Below are positions 1 through 7,877 of a stretch of 64,000 nt of DNA, piece after piece; the stretch's first letter is position 1, and each line of letters begins with the position of its first letter. A model generated the notes under the pieces. That model was not told the origin of the DNA. It did no database searches and saw only the letters and a list, made by a program, of their open reading frames with translations. This stretch comes from Opitutaceae bacterium. GTDB lineage: Bacteria; Verrucomicrobiota; Verrucomicrobiia; Opitutales; Opitutaceae. The position numbers and the translations under genes are program-made. The stretch is taken from NCBI GenBank assembly GCA_014879845.1, contig JACSRI010000122.1, forward strand, positions 1 through 64,000, written 5' to 3'.

Positions 1-31
1 GAGTCGCGCGCGCGACTCGCGGTCTTTTTGT
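1..31 (+). terminator. Rho-independent terminator-like hairpin
   Basis: Perfect 18-nt palindrome gagtcgcgcgcgcgactc followed closely by gcggtcttttt. Confidence 0.55.
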
Positions 32-61
32 GTACGACGAGGGCCGGCTGCGAGCGCCGCG

Positions 62-274
62 TCATATGTGATAGTTGAGGTCGCCACCCGCCTCGTCGAC
101 GGCACGGCGCGCGTTCTCCCACGCCGTGCGGTAGGTTTGTTGCAGGGCCTCCCACTGTTCCGGGGTCAGCCCCGCCGTGAACAAGGTGGGCACCTGCACG
201 AAACCCGGATCGACGGCTCCGTGGTTGGATTGTGGTGACAGTCCACCCCGCCGAAAGGAAAACGCGTCCTTCAT
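62..274 (-). CDS. small conserved-looking hypothetical protein (70 aa)
   Basis: ORF MKDAFSFRRGGLSPQ..., overlaps stop of upstream yezD-like gene (translational coupling). Confidence 0.6.
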   Translation of the reverse strand: MKDAFSFRRGGLSPQSNHGAVDPGFVQVPTLFTAGLTPEQWEALQQTYRTAWENARRAVDEAGGDLNYHI

Positions 275-582
275 GCGGCGGATCCCTCGCGACGGTGCGG
301 CACATCGGTCGGACGTGGGCGGGACGGCTGAGTGCCGGACGAGCCGGCTGGCGGAGCCGAACGACCGGGCGCGCGGCCTCCGGCGGCCGCCTGATTCTGG
401 AGGCGTATCTTCTCCGTCACTTCGATCTGGGCGACGCGACCGTTCTGGACGACGATCTGGATGGCGCCGTAATCGAGCGCCTCGGTTTCGCGGCGCACGG
501 CGCTCACCCATGCGGGCGAATTGGCGGGCGCGGCACTTCCGGTCGGTTCAGATGCGGATTCGGGTTCTTCAGACGCGGGCAT
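271..582 (-). CDS. YezD-family (DUF2292) small protein
   Basis: AWVSAVRRETEALDYGAIQIVVQNGRVAQIEVTEKIRL matches the YezD pattern; second copy at 27769. Confidence 0.75.
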   Translation of the reverse strand: MPASEEPESASEPTGSAAPANSPAWVSAVRRETEALDYGAIQIVVQNGRVAQIEVTEKIRLQNQAAAGGRAPGRSAPPAGSSGTQPSRPRPTDVPHRREGSAA

Positions 583-697
583 GGTGAACGATCTCCTGAT
601 GGATGCGGATTGAGTGATCACCCGTCACGCGAGCCCTGGATGGCAGATTCCGGCCGGCTCTCGTGGTTTGAACCTTATCGGGCCGGCTGGCACTACC

Positions 698-778
698 AAC
701 GACCTGCGTTTCGGGCGCATGGTGATGAATCACCCCTGCTGCTCCAGTGGACTGGTCGCCGCCAAGGCTTTGTCTTGG
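698..778 (-). promoter_or_regulatory. structured leader element A (CGACCAG-TCCA-CTGGAG) upstream of yezD-like operon
   Basis: On minus strand: hairpin CCAAG..CTTGG, then CGACCAGTCCACTGGAG (758..742); CGACC can pair with downstream GGTCG (around 700-704). Confidence 0.6.
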
Positions 779-937
779 TCGCGATACTCACGCCAAACCC
801 GATCATGTCAATAGGGTTTTTGGACGCGAATCGTGCGAAACCCGTAACTCACTCTCGAAGATTAATATGCACAATCACGTTAATCTATAGTATCTTAGGC
901 AGGTTACTTCGCAGTTAACTTGACGGAGATGCCGGGT

Positions 938-1026
938 TGCACGATGAGTGCAGCCGTAGCACACGACCGGACCACCGGAGGCGACTCGCTCGGCTGAGAT
1001 TATTCTGCCTCCGGATCAGGGGTCGT
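938..1026 (+). promoter_or_regulatory. structured leader element F (CGACCGG-ACCA-CCGGAG) upstream of DUF5069-tlpA-rhodanese operon
   Basis: ACGACC(963-968)/GGTCGT(1021-1026) and CCGGAGGC(975-982)/GCCTCCGG(1007-1014) compete with local CCGG/CCGG hairpin; upstream hairpin TGCAC..GTGCA. Confidence 0.65.
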
Positions 1027-1185
1027 TGGGGAGCCATCGCGGCGCAGCCGCACGGGCCTCCACACGCTCAGGGTCCCGCGAAGCCAGCTCAGGCGAAATG
1101 GGTCGGCTCACCCGGAAAGCCATCGCGCGGCGATACACGGCCGCACGGGCAAATCCATCGTTTTTCACCTGTATCCACACGATCC

Positions 1186-1641
1186 ATGAGCACCACACTC
1201 GTCGCACCCGACCTCACGCAACGTCCACCTCGCAGCCCGCGCGTACGCCTGGGCGGCTTTGTCATCCTGCCTCGCACGATCGACAAGGGCCGCGCCTCGC
1301 TCGCCGGAAGGATCGGCGAGTACCATTTCGACTGCCCTCTCGACAAACGTTTCCTCACGTTCGTCGGCATCGAGGGCAGCGAACTCCTCGAGCAGCTCCG
1401 CCAGGGCAAGTCCGACACGGAGATCCTCGCCTGGGTGCGCACCCACGGGCGCAACCAACGCACCGAGTCTGAGATCGCCGCCTGGTCGGCCCAGCAGGAG
1501 ATCCGCACGCCGGATACACCTGAATACAAGGAGCGTTTCGCCGGCCACGTGGCCCGCCTCGCGCCCCAGCGCACCGATATCCTCACCTCGTTCGACCTGC
1601 TCGACGTCGACGACCACGTCACTTTCGGCGGCGCGGCCTGA
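1186..1641 (+). CDS. DUF5069-like protein
   Basis: MSTTLVAPDLTQRPPRSPRVRLGGFVILPRTIDKGRASL...; characteristic LGGY..LPR..DK.RA pattern. Confidence 0.65.
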   Translation: MSTTLVAPDLTQRPPRSPRVRLGGFVILPRTIDKGRASLAGRIGEYHFDCPLDKRFLTFVGIEGSELLEQLRQGKSDTEILAWVRTHGRNQRTESEIAAWSAQQEIRTPDTPEYKERFAGHVARLAPQRTDILTSFDLLDVDDHVTFGGAA

Positions 1642-1660
1642 CCGCGTCGCCGTCTTCGCC

Positions 1661-1710
1661 CCCACTCCGGTTCTCGGGTTAACGTCGGCAGTGCCGAGGA
1701 CCGGGGTGGG
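1661..1710 (+). repeat. 17-bp imperfect inverted repeat / RNA hairpin between DUF5069 gene and tlpA-like gene
   Basis: CCCACTCCGGTTCTCGG (1661-1677) / CCGAGGACCGGGGTGGG (1694-1710); the two non-Watson-Crick pairs are U-G wobbles only in plus-strand RNA. Confidence 0.7.
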
Positions 1711-1775
1711 ACGCGCAAGAAGCAACTCACCACCCGCGACCAGACATCTGGAATGGGTCTCACCGATCCCTCCCA

Positions 1776-2705
1776 ATGTCCGATACGCTCACCACTGAAC
1801 CATCCCCGAACAAGTCGATCCTCGCCGCCATCATCATCGCCCTTGTGGCCCTGACGGCGGCTTTCGCGTACGTCTCACTCAAATCCTCGCAGACCACGCC
1901 GGCAGCAGAGGCCGCGACGCTGGAGGATATCACCGCACGCATCGCGCAGCGCTACGAGGCGGGCGGCCGCACCGTGGCGGATTTCGCTCCCGAAATAGCA
2001 GCGATCGACGCCCTGGTTGACACGCAGGCCCAGCGCGACGCGGAGGCCGCAGCGGCCGCGCTGCTGAACAAGGCGCAATTCTACGTCGACATCATCGAGG
2101 ACCGCGCCTCCGGCGCCGCCACGCTGCACGAAATTCGCGTGCGATTTCCACAAACGCAGACAGCCGCGCGGGTTCCCGGTCTGCTGCAGATCGTCGAGCG
2201 CGCCACCGACACGCAACTCTCCCCGGATCAACTCACGCCCGGTAGTGCGTTCCCGGTGTTCACCGCTACGGACACTCAGGGACGCGCTGTCGATCTCGCG
2301 CGACTGCGCGGCAAGGTGGTGCTCATTGACTTCTGGGCCTCGTGGTGCGGTCCGTGCATCGCCGAGCTTCCCGAGGTCATCGCCCTACATGAGCGTTTCG
2401 CAGCGCGCGGCTTCGAGGTGATCGGGATCAGTCTCGACCGGGAAGCGACCGCGCTGGCCCGGGCCGTCAACCGCCACCAGATCCCGTGGCCGCAGATCTT
2501 CGATGGCGGCGGATGGGAAAACACGCTCGCCGGCCGCTACGGGGTCACCCGGATTCCCACCACCTATCTCATCGATCGCAACGGACTCATCGTGGCCGCC
2601 GATGCGACTCCTGAAGAGCTGGCGCTGGTGCTCGATCGACTCCTCCCAGTCTCGCCCCAGGCAGATAACCGGCCGCGTCCGATCCACATACCTCGCGTAT
2701 CATGA
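1776..2705 (+). CDS. TlpA/ResA-type thioredoxin-like protein with N-terminal TM segment
   Basis: GKVVLIDFWASWCGPCIAELPEV; N-terminal ILAAIIIALVALTAAFAYV. Confidence 0.85.
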   Translation: MSDTLTTEPSPNKSILAAIIIALVALTAAFAYVSLKSSQTTPAAEAATLEDITARIAQRYEAGGRTVADFAPEIAAIDALVDTQAQRDAEAAAAALLNKAQFYVDIIEDRASGAATLHEIRVRFPQTQTAARVPGLLQIVERATDTQLSPDQLTPGSAFPVFTATDTQGRAVDLARLRGKVVLIDFWASWCGPCIAELPEVIALHERFAARGFEVIGISLDREATALARAVNRHQIPWPQIFDGGGWENTLAGRYGVTRIPTTYLIDRNGLIVAADATPEELALVLDRLLPVSPQADNRPRPIHIPRVS

Positions 2706-3824
2706 CTTCCCCTACCCACTTCATCTCGCCAGCCACGCTCGACGCCTGGCTCCGCGGCACGGACGAACTTGCGCTCATCGATCTGCGCAGTCGTGAGGTG
2801 TTTGCGTGGGGAGAACCGCTCTACGGAAGCAACATACAGCTTTCCGTGCTCGCGCAGCGCATCGGGCAGTTCGTTCCGCGCAGGAAGTCTCGCATCGTCC
2901 TCGTCGACGAGGGGACCGGAGAGGCAAAGGAAGGCGCGGCAATTCTCCGAAGCCTCGACTACCTCGACGTCTACGTCCTCGAGGCAGGACTTCCTGCATG
3001 GAGGGCCTCGGGCTTCACCTCGACGCTGGGCACGTCGGGCTCCTCATTCGCCCAGGACGTGCTCAAGCGATTCTCCACCCCGGCCGTCGAAGCGCCCACG
3101 CTCAAGCGCTACATCGACGCCGGTGGTGATGTGGTGATCCTCGACAGCCGCACCGTCGAAGAGTTCGCGGAGTTTCATGTGCCTGGCGCGGTGAGCGCGC
3201 CAGGGGCCGAACTGCTCTACCACTTCTCCGACCTCGTCCCATCGGCAAAGACGCGTGTCGTCGTTTCCTGCGCCGGGTTGCCGCGCGCCATAGTGGGCGC
3301 GCAGACGCTGATCCTGGCCGGCGTCCCCAATCCCGTCGCCTACCTGCACGAAGGCACCAAGGGCTGGGAGCAGGCCGGGTTGCAGCTCGAGCGCGGACTC
3401 ACCCGGCGCTACGGCGCGATCAGCACCGATGCCAAGGCCTTTGCCCGCGCGCGAGCCCTCCGCCTTGCCCAGGCGTCCAGCCTGAAAGAGGTCGATCGAT
3501 CTGACCACGCTCACCCACTGGTCCGCCAACATCGGCGCGCGCACGACCTTCGTCCTCGACGTGCGCACGCCCGAGGAGTTTGCCACCGGCCACCTGCCCG
3601 GCGCGCTCTCCGCGCCAGGCGGCCAGCTGGCGCTCGGGCCGTTCCGCCACATCGGCGTCCGCGGCGCGCGCCTCGTGCTCGTCGACAACAACGGCGCTCG
3701 CGCCACGACCACCGCCCACTGGCTGCAGTACCGCGGCTGGGATGTGTGGATACATGCCACGGAGAACCACGCGCGTGGGAAACCCGTCACAGCTCCGGCT
3801 TCGTATGCCGAGGCCTCGTCCTGA
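2702..3824 (+). pseudogene. multi-domain rhodanese protein, frameshifted in third domain
   Basis: Frame 2 encodes two rhodanese domains up to SLKEVD; then frame changes and rhodanese homology continues LTTLTHWSANIGARTTFVLDVRTPEEFATGHLPGA to 3824; GATCGATC tandem at 3494-3501. Confidence 0.75.
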
Positions 3825-3842
3825 ATCTCCCTGAAGGCACGT

Positions 3843-4973
3843 ATGCCACAGACCAGCAACCAACGCGACCCATCCTTCCCCATCGACGCCGTCTATACCT
3901 GGGTCGATGGCAGCGACCCCGCTTGGCAGGCTCGCAAACAGCAGAGGCTCGCCCGCCTCGGGCTGCCCCCCTCGTCGCCCAGCAACAAGGCCAGCCGCTT
4001 CGCTAACCACGACGAGTTGCGCTACTCGCTGCGTGCCCTCGAGCAGAACCTTCCCTGGGTTAGCCGCATCCACATCCTCACCGACAGGCAGCGGCCCGCC
4101 TGGCTCGCCGAGGACCATCCGCGTATTCGCATTGTCGATCATCGTGACTTCTTCCGCGACCCGGCGCACCTGCCTTGCTTCAATTCGCTGGCCATCGAGG
4201 CCAATCTCCGCCGCGTGCCGGGCGTCGCCGAACACTTCATCTACTTCAACGACGACATGCTCGTGAACCGACCGTTCACGGCGTCGGACTTCTTTGCGGA
4301 TGACGGGCGCCCACGGTCGTTTGTGTTTCGTCGCCTCGACTTCACCGTGACAAATATCCTCGCGCGGATCGCCGGTGGCGCCGTGCGCCGTTTCCAGCAG
4401 CGCTCAATCGAGTCCTGGCTGCGGCGCAAACGCGACCGGCGCACACCGTTTTCTGTGGCCCTGCGCCACACGCAGCTCGTCATGCTCCGCCGCCTCGACC
4501 GCGCCGTGCCGCGCTTCAAGACACACCACACACCGATCGCCCTCACCCGCTCGGTGCTCGACGCCATCGAGGGCTGTTACGCCGAGACATACACGACCTG
4601 CAGCAGCCACCCGTTCCGCGCTGCCGACGATCTGTATTTCCCGGACCTCTACGCCTCACACGGGATCGCGACCGGGCTGACCGTGCCGGCACACTTCACC
4701 CGCGCCGATCTCTTCTACTTCCATCTCGGTCGCGACAACATCCGCGACCTCGAGAAGCTGCGCCCGGGCTCGCATGCATTCGTCAACATCGACGATGCCG
4801 GCTCCGACTCGGAAGACGATCTGCAATCCCTGCAATCCACCCTGGCGCGCCTCTATCCGGATCGCGCACCCTACGAAGTCGAAACGATTCCGCGTCGCCA
4901 CACGCCCGCCCCGGCTCGTTCGCCGATTGAGCCAGAGTCGCTCCTGGCCACACCAGCAACCCGAGGCGCCTGA
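3843..4973 (+). CDS. Stealth-family protein (sugar-phosphate transferase type)
   Basis: DAVYTWVDGSDPAW, ...NHDELRYSLRALEQNLPWVSRIHILTDRQRPAWL..., HTPIALTRSVLDAIEG match Stealth CR1/CR2/CR3 style motifs. Confidence 0.75.
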   Translation: MPQTSNQRDPSFPIDAVYTWVDGSDPAWQARKQQRLARLGLPPSSPSNKASRFANHDELRYSLRALEQNLPWVSRIHILTDRQRPAWLAEDHPRIRIVDHRDFFRDPAHLPCFNSLAIEANLRRVPGVAEHFIYFNDDMLVNRPFTASDFFADDGRPRSFVFRRLDFTVTNILARIAGGAVRRFQQRSIESWLRRKRDRRTPFSVALRHTQLVMLRRLDRAVPRFKTHHTPIALTRSVLDAIEGCYAETYTTCSSHPFRAADDLYFPDLYASHGIATGLTVPAHFTRADLFYFHLGRDNIRDLEKLRPGSHAFVNIDDAGSDSEDDLQSLQSTLARLYPDRAPYEVETIPRRHTPAPARSPIEPESLLATPATRGA

Positions 4974-5022
4974 CACCCGATCACCCGGATCCCCCACACA
5001 CGCAATTCGCACGCAGCTCCCC

Positions 5023-6099
5023 ATGTCCGCGGCATCTCTCTTCTCACCGCTCACGCTCCGCAGCGTGTGTCTGCGCAACCGCATCGGACTGCCCCCGATG
5101 GCCCAATACTCAGCCATCGGTGGCCACGCCACGGACTGGCACGTGATCCATTACGGAAGTCGCGCGATCGGAGGCGCCGGCCTCGTGATCGTGGAGGACA
5201 CGGCCGTCGAGCCTGAGGGTCGCATCTCGCCCGTCCATCTCGGCATCTGGGACGACCGGCATATCGCGAGCCTCGAGCGCGTGAGCCGGGCCATCGCGGA
5301 AAACGGCGCTGTCCCCGGTATCCAGATCGACCACGCCGGCCGCAAAGCCAGCCGGCGTCCACCCGGTAGCGAGCACCAACTCGCTCTCGCGGACGGTGGC
5401 TGGCCCACAGTCGCACCCAGCGCCGTACCGCTCAAGGCCGACGAGCGCGCGCCACGCGAGATCACCCATGCTGAGATCGAGCGCATCACCGCCAGCTTCC
5501 GCGCTGCCGCCGGGCGAGCCCTTCGCGCCGGCTTCAAGGTGCTCGAGGTCCATTCCGCCCACGGATTTCTCAACCACCAGTTCCTCTCACCGCTCGCGAA
5601 CCGCCGCACCGACGAATTTGGCGGCTCGTTCGAAAATCGCACCCGCTTCCTCCGCGGCGTGGTTGGAGCGATCCGCAAGGTCTGGCCGGACGAGCTCCCG
5701 CTCTTCGTGCGCATTTCAGCGACGGACTGGATCGAGGGCGGGTGGAACGAAGGCGACTCGGTCGAGCTCACCCGTATCCTGGGCGGCCTCGGTGTTGACC
5801 TCATCGATGTTTCCACCGGCGGCATCGTTCCAGACGCCAAGATCCCCGTCGCCCCCGGATACCAGGTGCGCTTCGCCGACCTGATCCGACGCGAGGCCGG
5901 CATCAAGACCGCTGCCGTGGGCCTGATCACCGACCCACGCGCCGCCGACGAGATCGTCTCGTCCGGTCGTGCCGACCTCGTGCTCGTAGGTCGCGAACTG
6001 CTCCGCAACCCTTATTGGCCGCTGCATGCAGCGCGTACGCTGGGTCAGCCAGCGGACATCCCCACGCCGTACCACCGCGCCTTCCCGGCGGTGGCGTAA
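5023..6099 (+). CDS. NADH:flavin oxidoreductase, Old Yellow Enzyme (YqjM-like) family
   Basis: LFSPLTLRSVCLRNRIGLPPMAQYSA..., IQIDHAGRKAS, HSAHGFLNHQFLSPLANRRTDEFGGSFENR. Confidence 0.9.
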   Translation: MSAASLFSPLTLRSVCLRNRIGLPPMAQYSAIGGHATDWHVIHYGSRAIGGAGLVIVEDTAVEPEGRISPVHLGIWDDRHIASLERVSRAIAENGAVPGIQIDHAGRKASRRPPGSEHQLALADGGWPTVAPSAVPLKADERAPREITHAEIERITASFRAAAGRALRAGFKVLEVHSAHGFLNHQFLSPLANRRTDEFGGSFENRTRFLRGVVGAIRKVWPDELPLFVRISATDWIEGGWNEGDSVELTRILGGLGVDLIDVSTGGIVPDAKIPVAPGYQVRFADLIRREAGIKTAAVGLITDPRAADEIVSSGRADLVLVGRELLRNPYWPLHAARTLGQPADIPTPYHRAFPAVA

Positions 6100-6328
6100 A
6101 CAGCTCGGTTTGCCGGCTTGCCTTCACCTGCGGTGCGGCGGTGACAATCGCAGCGCCCGCTCGCGGCTGATTTGTTCACCCACTCCGCCCGCGAATTGAT
6201 GGAGATTCAGTGCGTCACCGATCAGCGGGTACACGCCTAATTCCCAGCGCATCGCTTCCTACTACCCTCGGCACAGCTCGGGAGCTTTGTTTCATTTCCC
6301 GCCCAAGATGGTATGGTATCGCTGTTCG

Positions 6329-6423
6329 GTGAGTGGGTCTTCCCGCTCACACGATCCTGCCGACCAGTCCGCTGGAGGATTTGCGCCAACGAAATCCTCC
6401 AGGGAGTCCTTGCCGGATCGGCA
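6329..6423 (+). promoter_or_regulatory. structured leader element B (CGACCAG-TCCG-CTGGAG) upstream of radical SAM operon
   Basis: 9-bp hairpin GTGAGTGGG-tctt-CCCGCTCAC; CTGGAGGATTT(6372-6382)/AAATCCTCCAG(6392-6402) 11-bp stem competing with CCAG/CTGG; TGCCGA/TCGGCA closing. Confidence 0.65.
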
Positions 6424-6553
6424 CGACAGCCAGGAGCACGGGCAACCTACCGGAGACGATACCGGACGCCCGGCCCGATGCGTCGCGCAGTTCATGCGGA
6501 CATCTCCGGAGCCCACCTCCGAAGTCCATCAGCTCACACGCCATTCGCACCGC

Positions 6554-7840
6554 ATGAAGAACCTCAGCATCGTCGACAAGAAGATCCGCATCCAAGGTCA
6601 CGGCATCCGCATCACCCCGGAGCTCAAGACCCGTATCGCCGAGGAAGGCTACTACCCAATCGCCCTCACTTGGCTCTCCGACGACGTCACCGGACCGTTC
6701 TCGTTCACCGGCTACGGCGAGACCTCTCCTTTCGAACTCCACCACGTCGACGGCGGCTACGCCGTTTTCGAAAACGGCGAGTTCTTCACCGAAGCGACGT
6801 TCTACAAGAAACCTCGTTTCTTCGACCGACAGCACACAGCCAAGGGCCTGCAGCGCGCGCCCGACAACACGGTATTCATCGACGAGGGCATGTCCGGCGT
6901 GATCACGCCCTGCGGCACCGCCCTCAACCGCGAGGACAGCGATCTCTTCAAGGTGACCAAGGGCAAGTTTCCGTACGTGACAGTCGCCTGCTACAACGGC
7001 CTGGTCATCTGGCCCGCCTGGGGATGCCTCTACACGAAGAACCACACGCAGTGCAAATTCTGCTGCATCCCGGGTGAATACAATGAGCACAAGCTGCTCC
7101 ACACCGACACCGACTACTGGCACAACCTCGGCGAGACGTTTGCCGCCGCGGTCGAGGAGATCGGGCCCGAGATCGGCCAGGTCTCGCTCACCGTCGACTC
7201 CGGCACGCTGCCGGGCCGCGACAAGGGCGCGCGCGTCTACGTGCAAGTGCTCGACACGATCAAGCAGCGCCTCGGTTACCTGCCCGACCTGCTCTACCGC
7301 CGAGCCGTGATCGAGCCGCCACTCGAGTTCGAGTGGCTGCAGCGCCTGGCCGACGCGGGCTTCACCGATATCCAAATGGATGCCGATGTCTACGACGCCG
7401 CCGAGCGCCGTCACGTCATGCCCAACGCCAAAGGCCACCGCTCGATCGACGACTACATCCGCGCTTTCAGGAAGGCGAAGGAGATCTTCCCGGGCGAAGT
7501 CGCCACACAGCTGATCGCGGGCATCCAGAGCGATGAGAACCTGCTCAAGGGCGTGGAACACTTCGCCAGCGAAGGCGTACCCACACTGGTGACACCGTTC
7601 CTGCCCTTCGGCCACGGACGCGCCTGGCGCGCCACCGGCGAGGTCGACGTGCCGACGCCCGAGCGCATGAAGCGCATCTACGGCCGCTGCGCCGAGATCC
7701 TCACCAAATACAACGTGCCGGCGCCCCAGTTTCGCGGCGGCGTGAGCTCGCTCGCCGAGACGATGGGCCGGCGCATGCGCCGTGTCCGCGCGCTCACGAA
7801 CGAACTCGACCTGCAGCGCGATCTGGTCGCTGCCGTCTAG
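6554..7840 (+). CDS. radical SAM protein with atypical cluster motif
   Basis: GCLYTKNHTQCKFC (CX8CX2C), followed by radical SAM-like barrel; conserved operon with BcrAD/HgdB-like genes. Confidence 0.75.
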   Translation: MKNLSIVDKKIRIQGHGIRITPELKTRIAEEGYYPIALTWLSDDVTGPFSFTGYGETSPFELHHVDGGYAVFENGEFFTEATFYKKPRFFDRQHTAKGLQRAPDNTVFIDEGMSGVITPCGTALNREDSDLFKVTKGKFPYVTVACYNGLVIWPAWGCLYTKNHTQCKFCCIPGEYNEHKLLHTDTDYWHNLGETFAAAVEEIGPEIGQVSLTVDSGTLPGRDKGARVYVQVLDTIKQRLGYLPDLLYRRAVIEPPLEFEWLQRLADAGFTDIQMDADVYDAAERRHVMPNAKGHRSIDDYIRAFRKAKEIFPGEVATQLIAGIQSDENLLKGVEHFASEGVPTLVTPFLPFGHGRAWRATGEVDVPTPERMKRIYGRCAEILTKYNVPAPQFRGGVSSLAETMGRRMRRVRALTNELDLQRDLVAAV

Positions 7841-7877
7841 CCAACGGAGCCACGCCCGGACCCAAGAACCGACCCAC

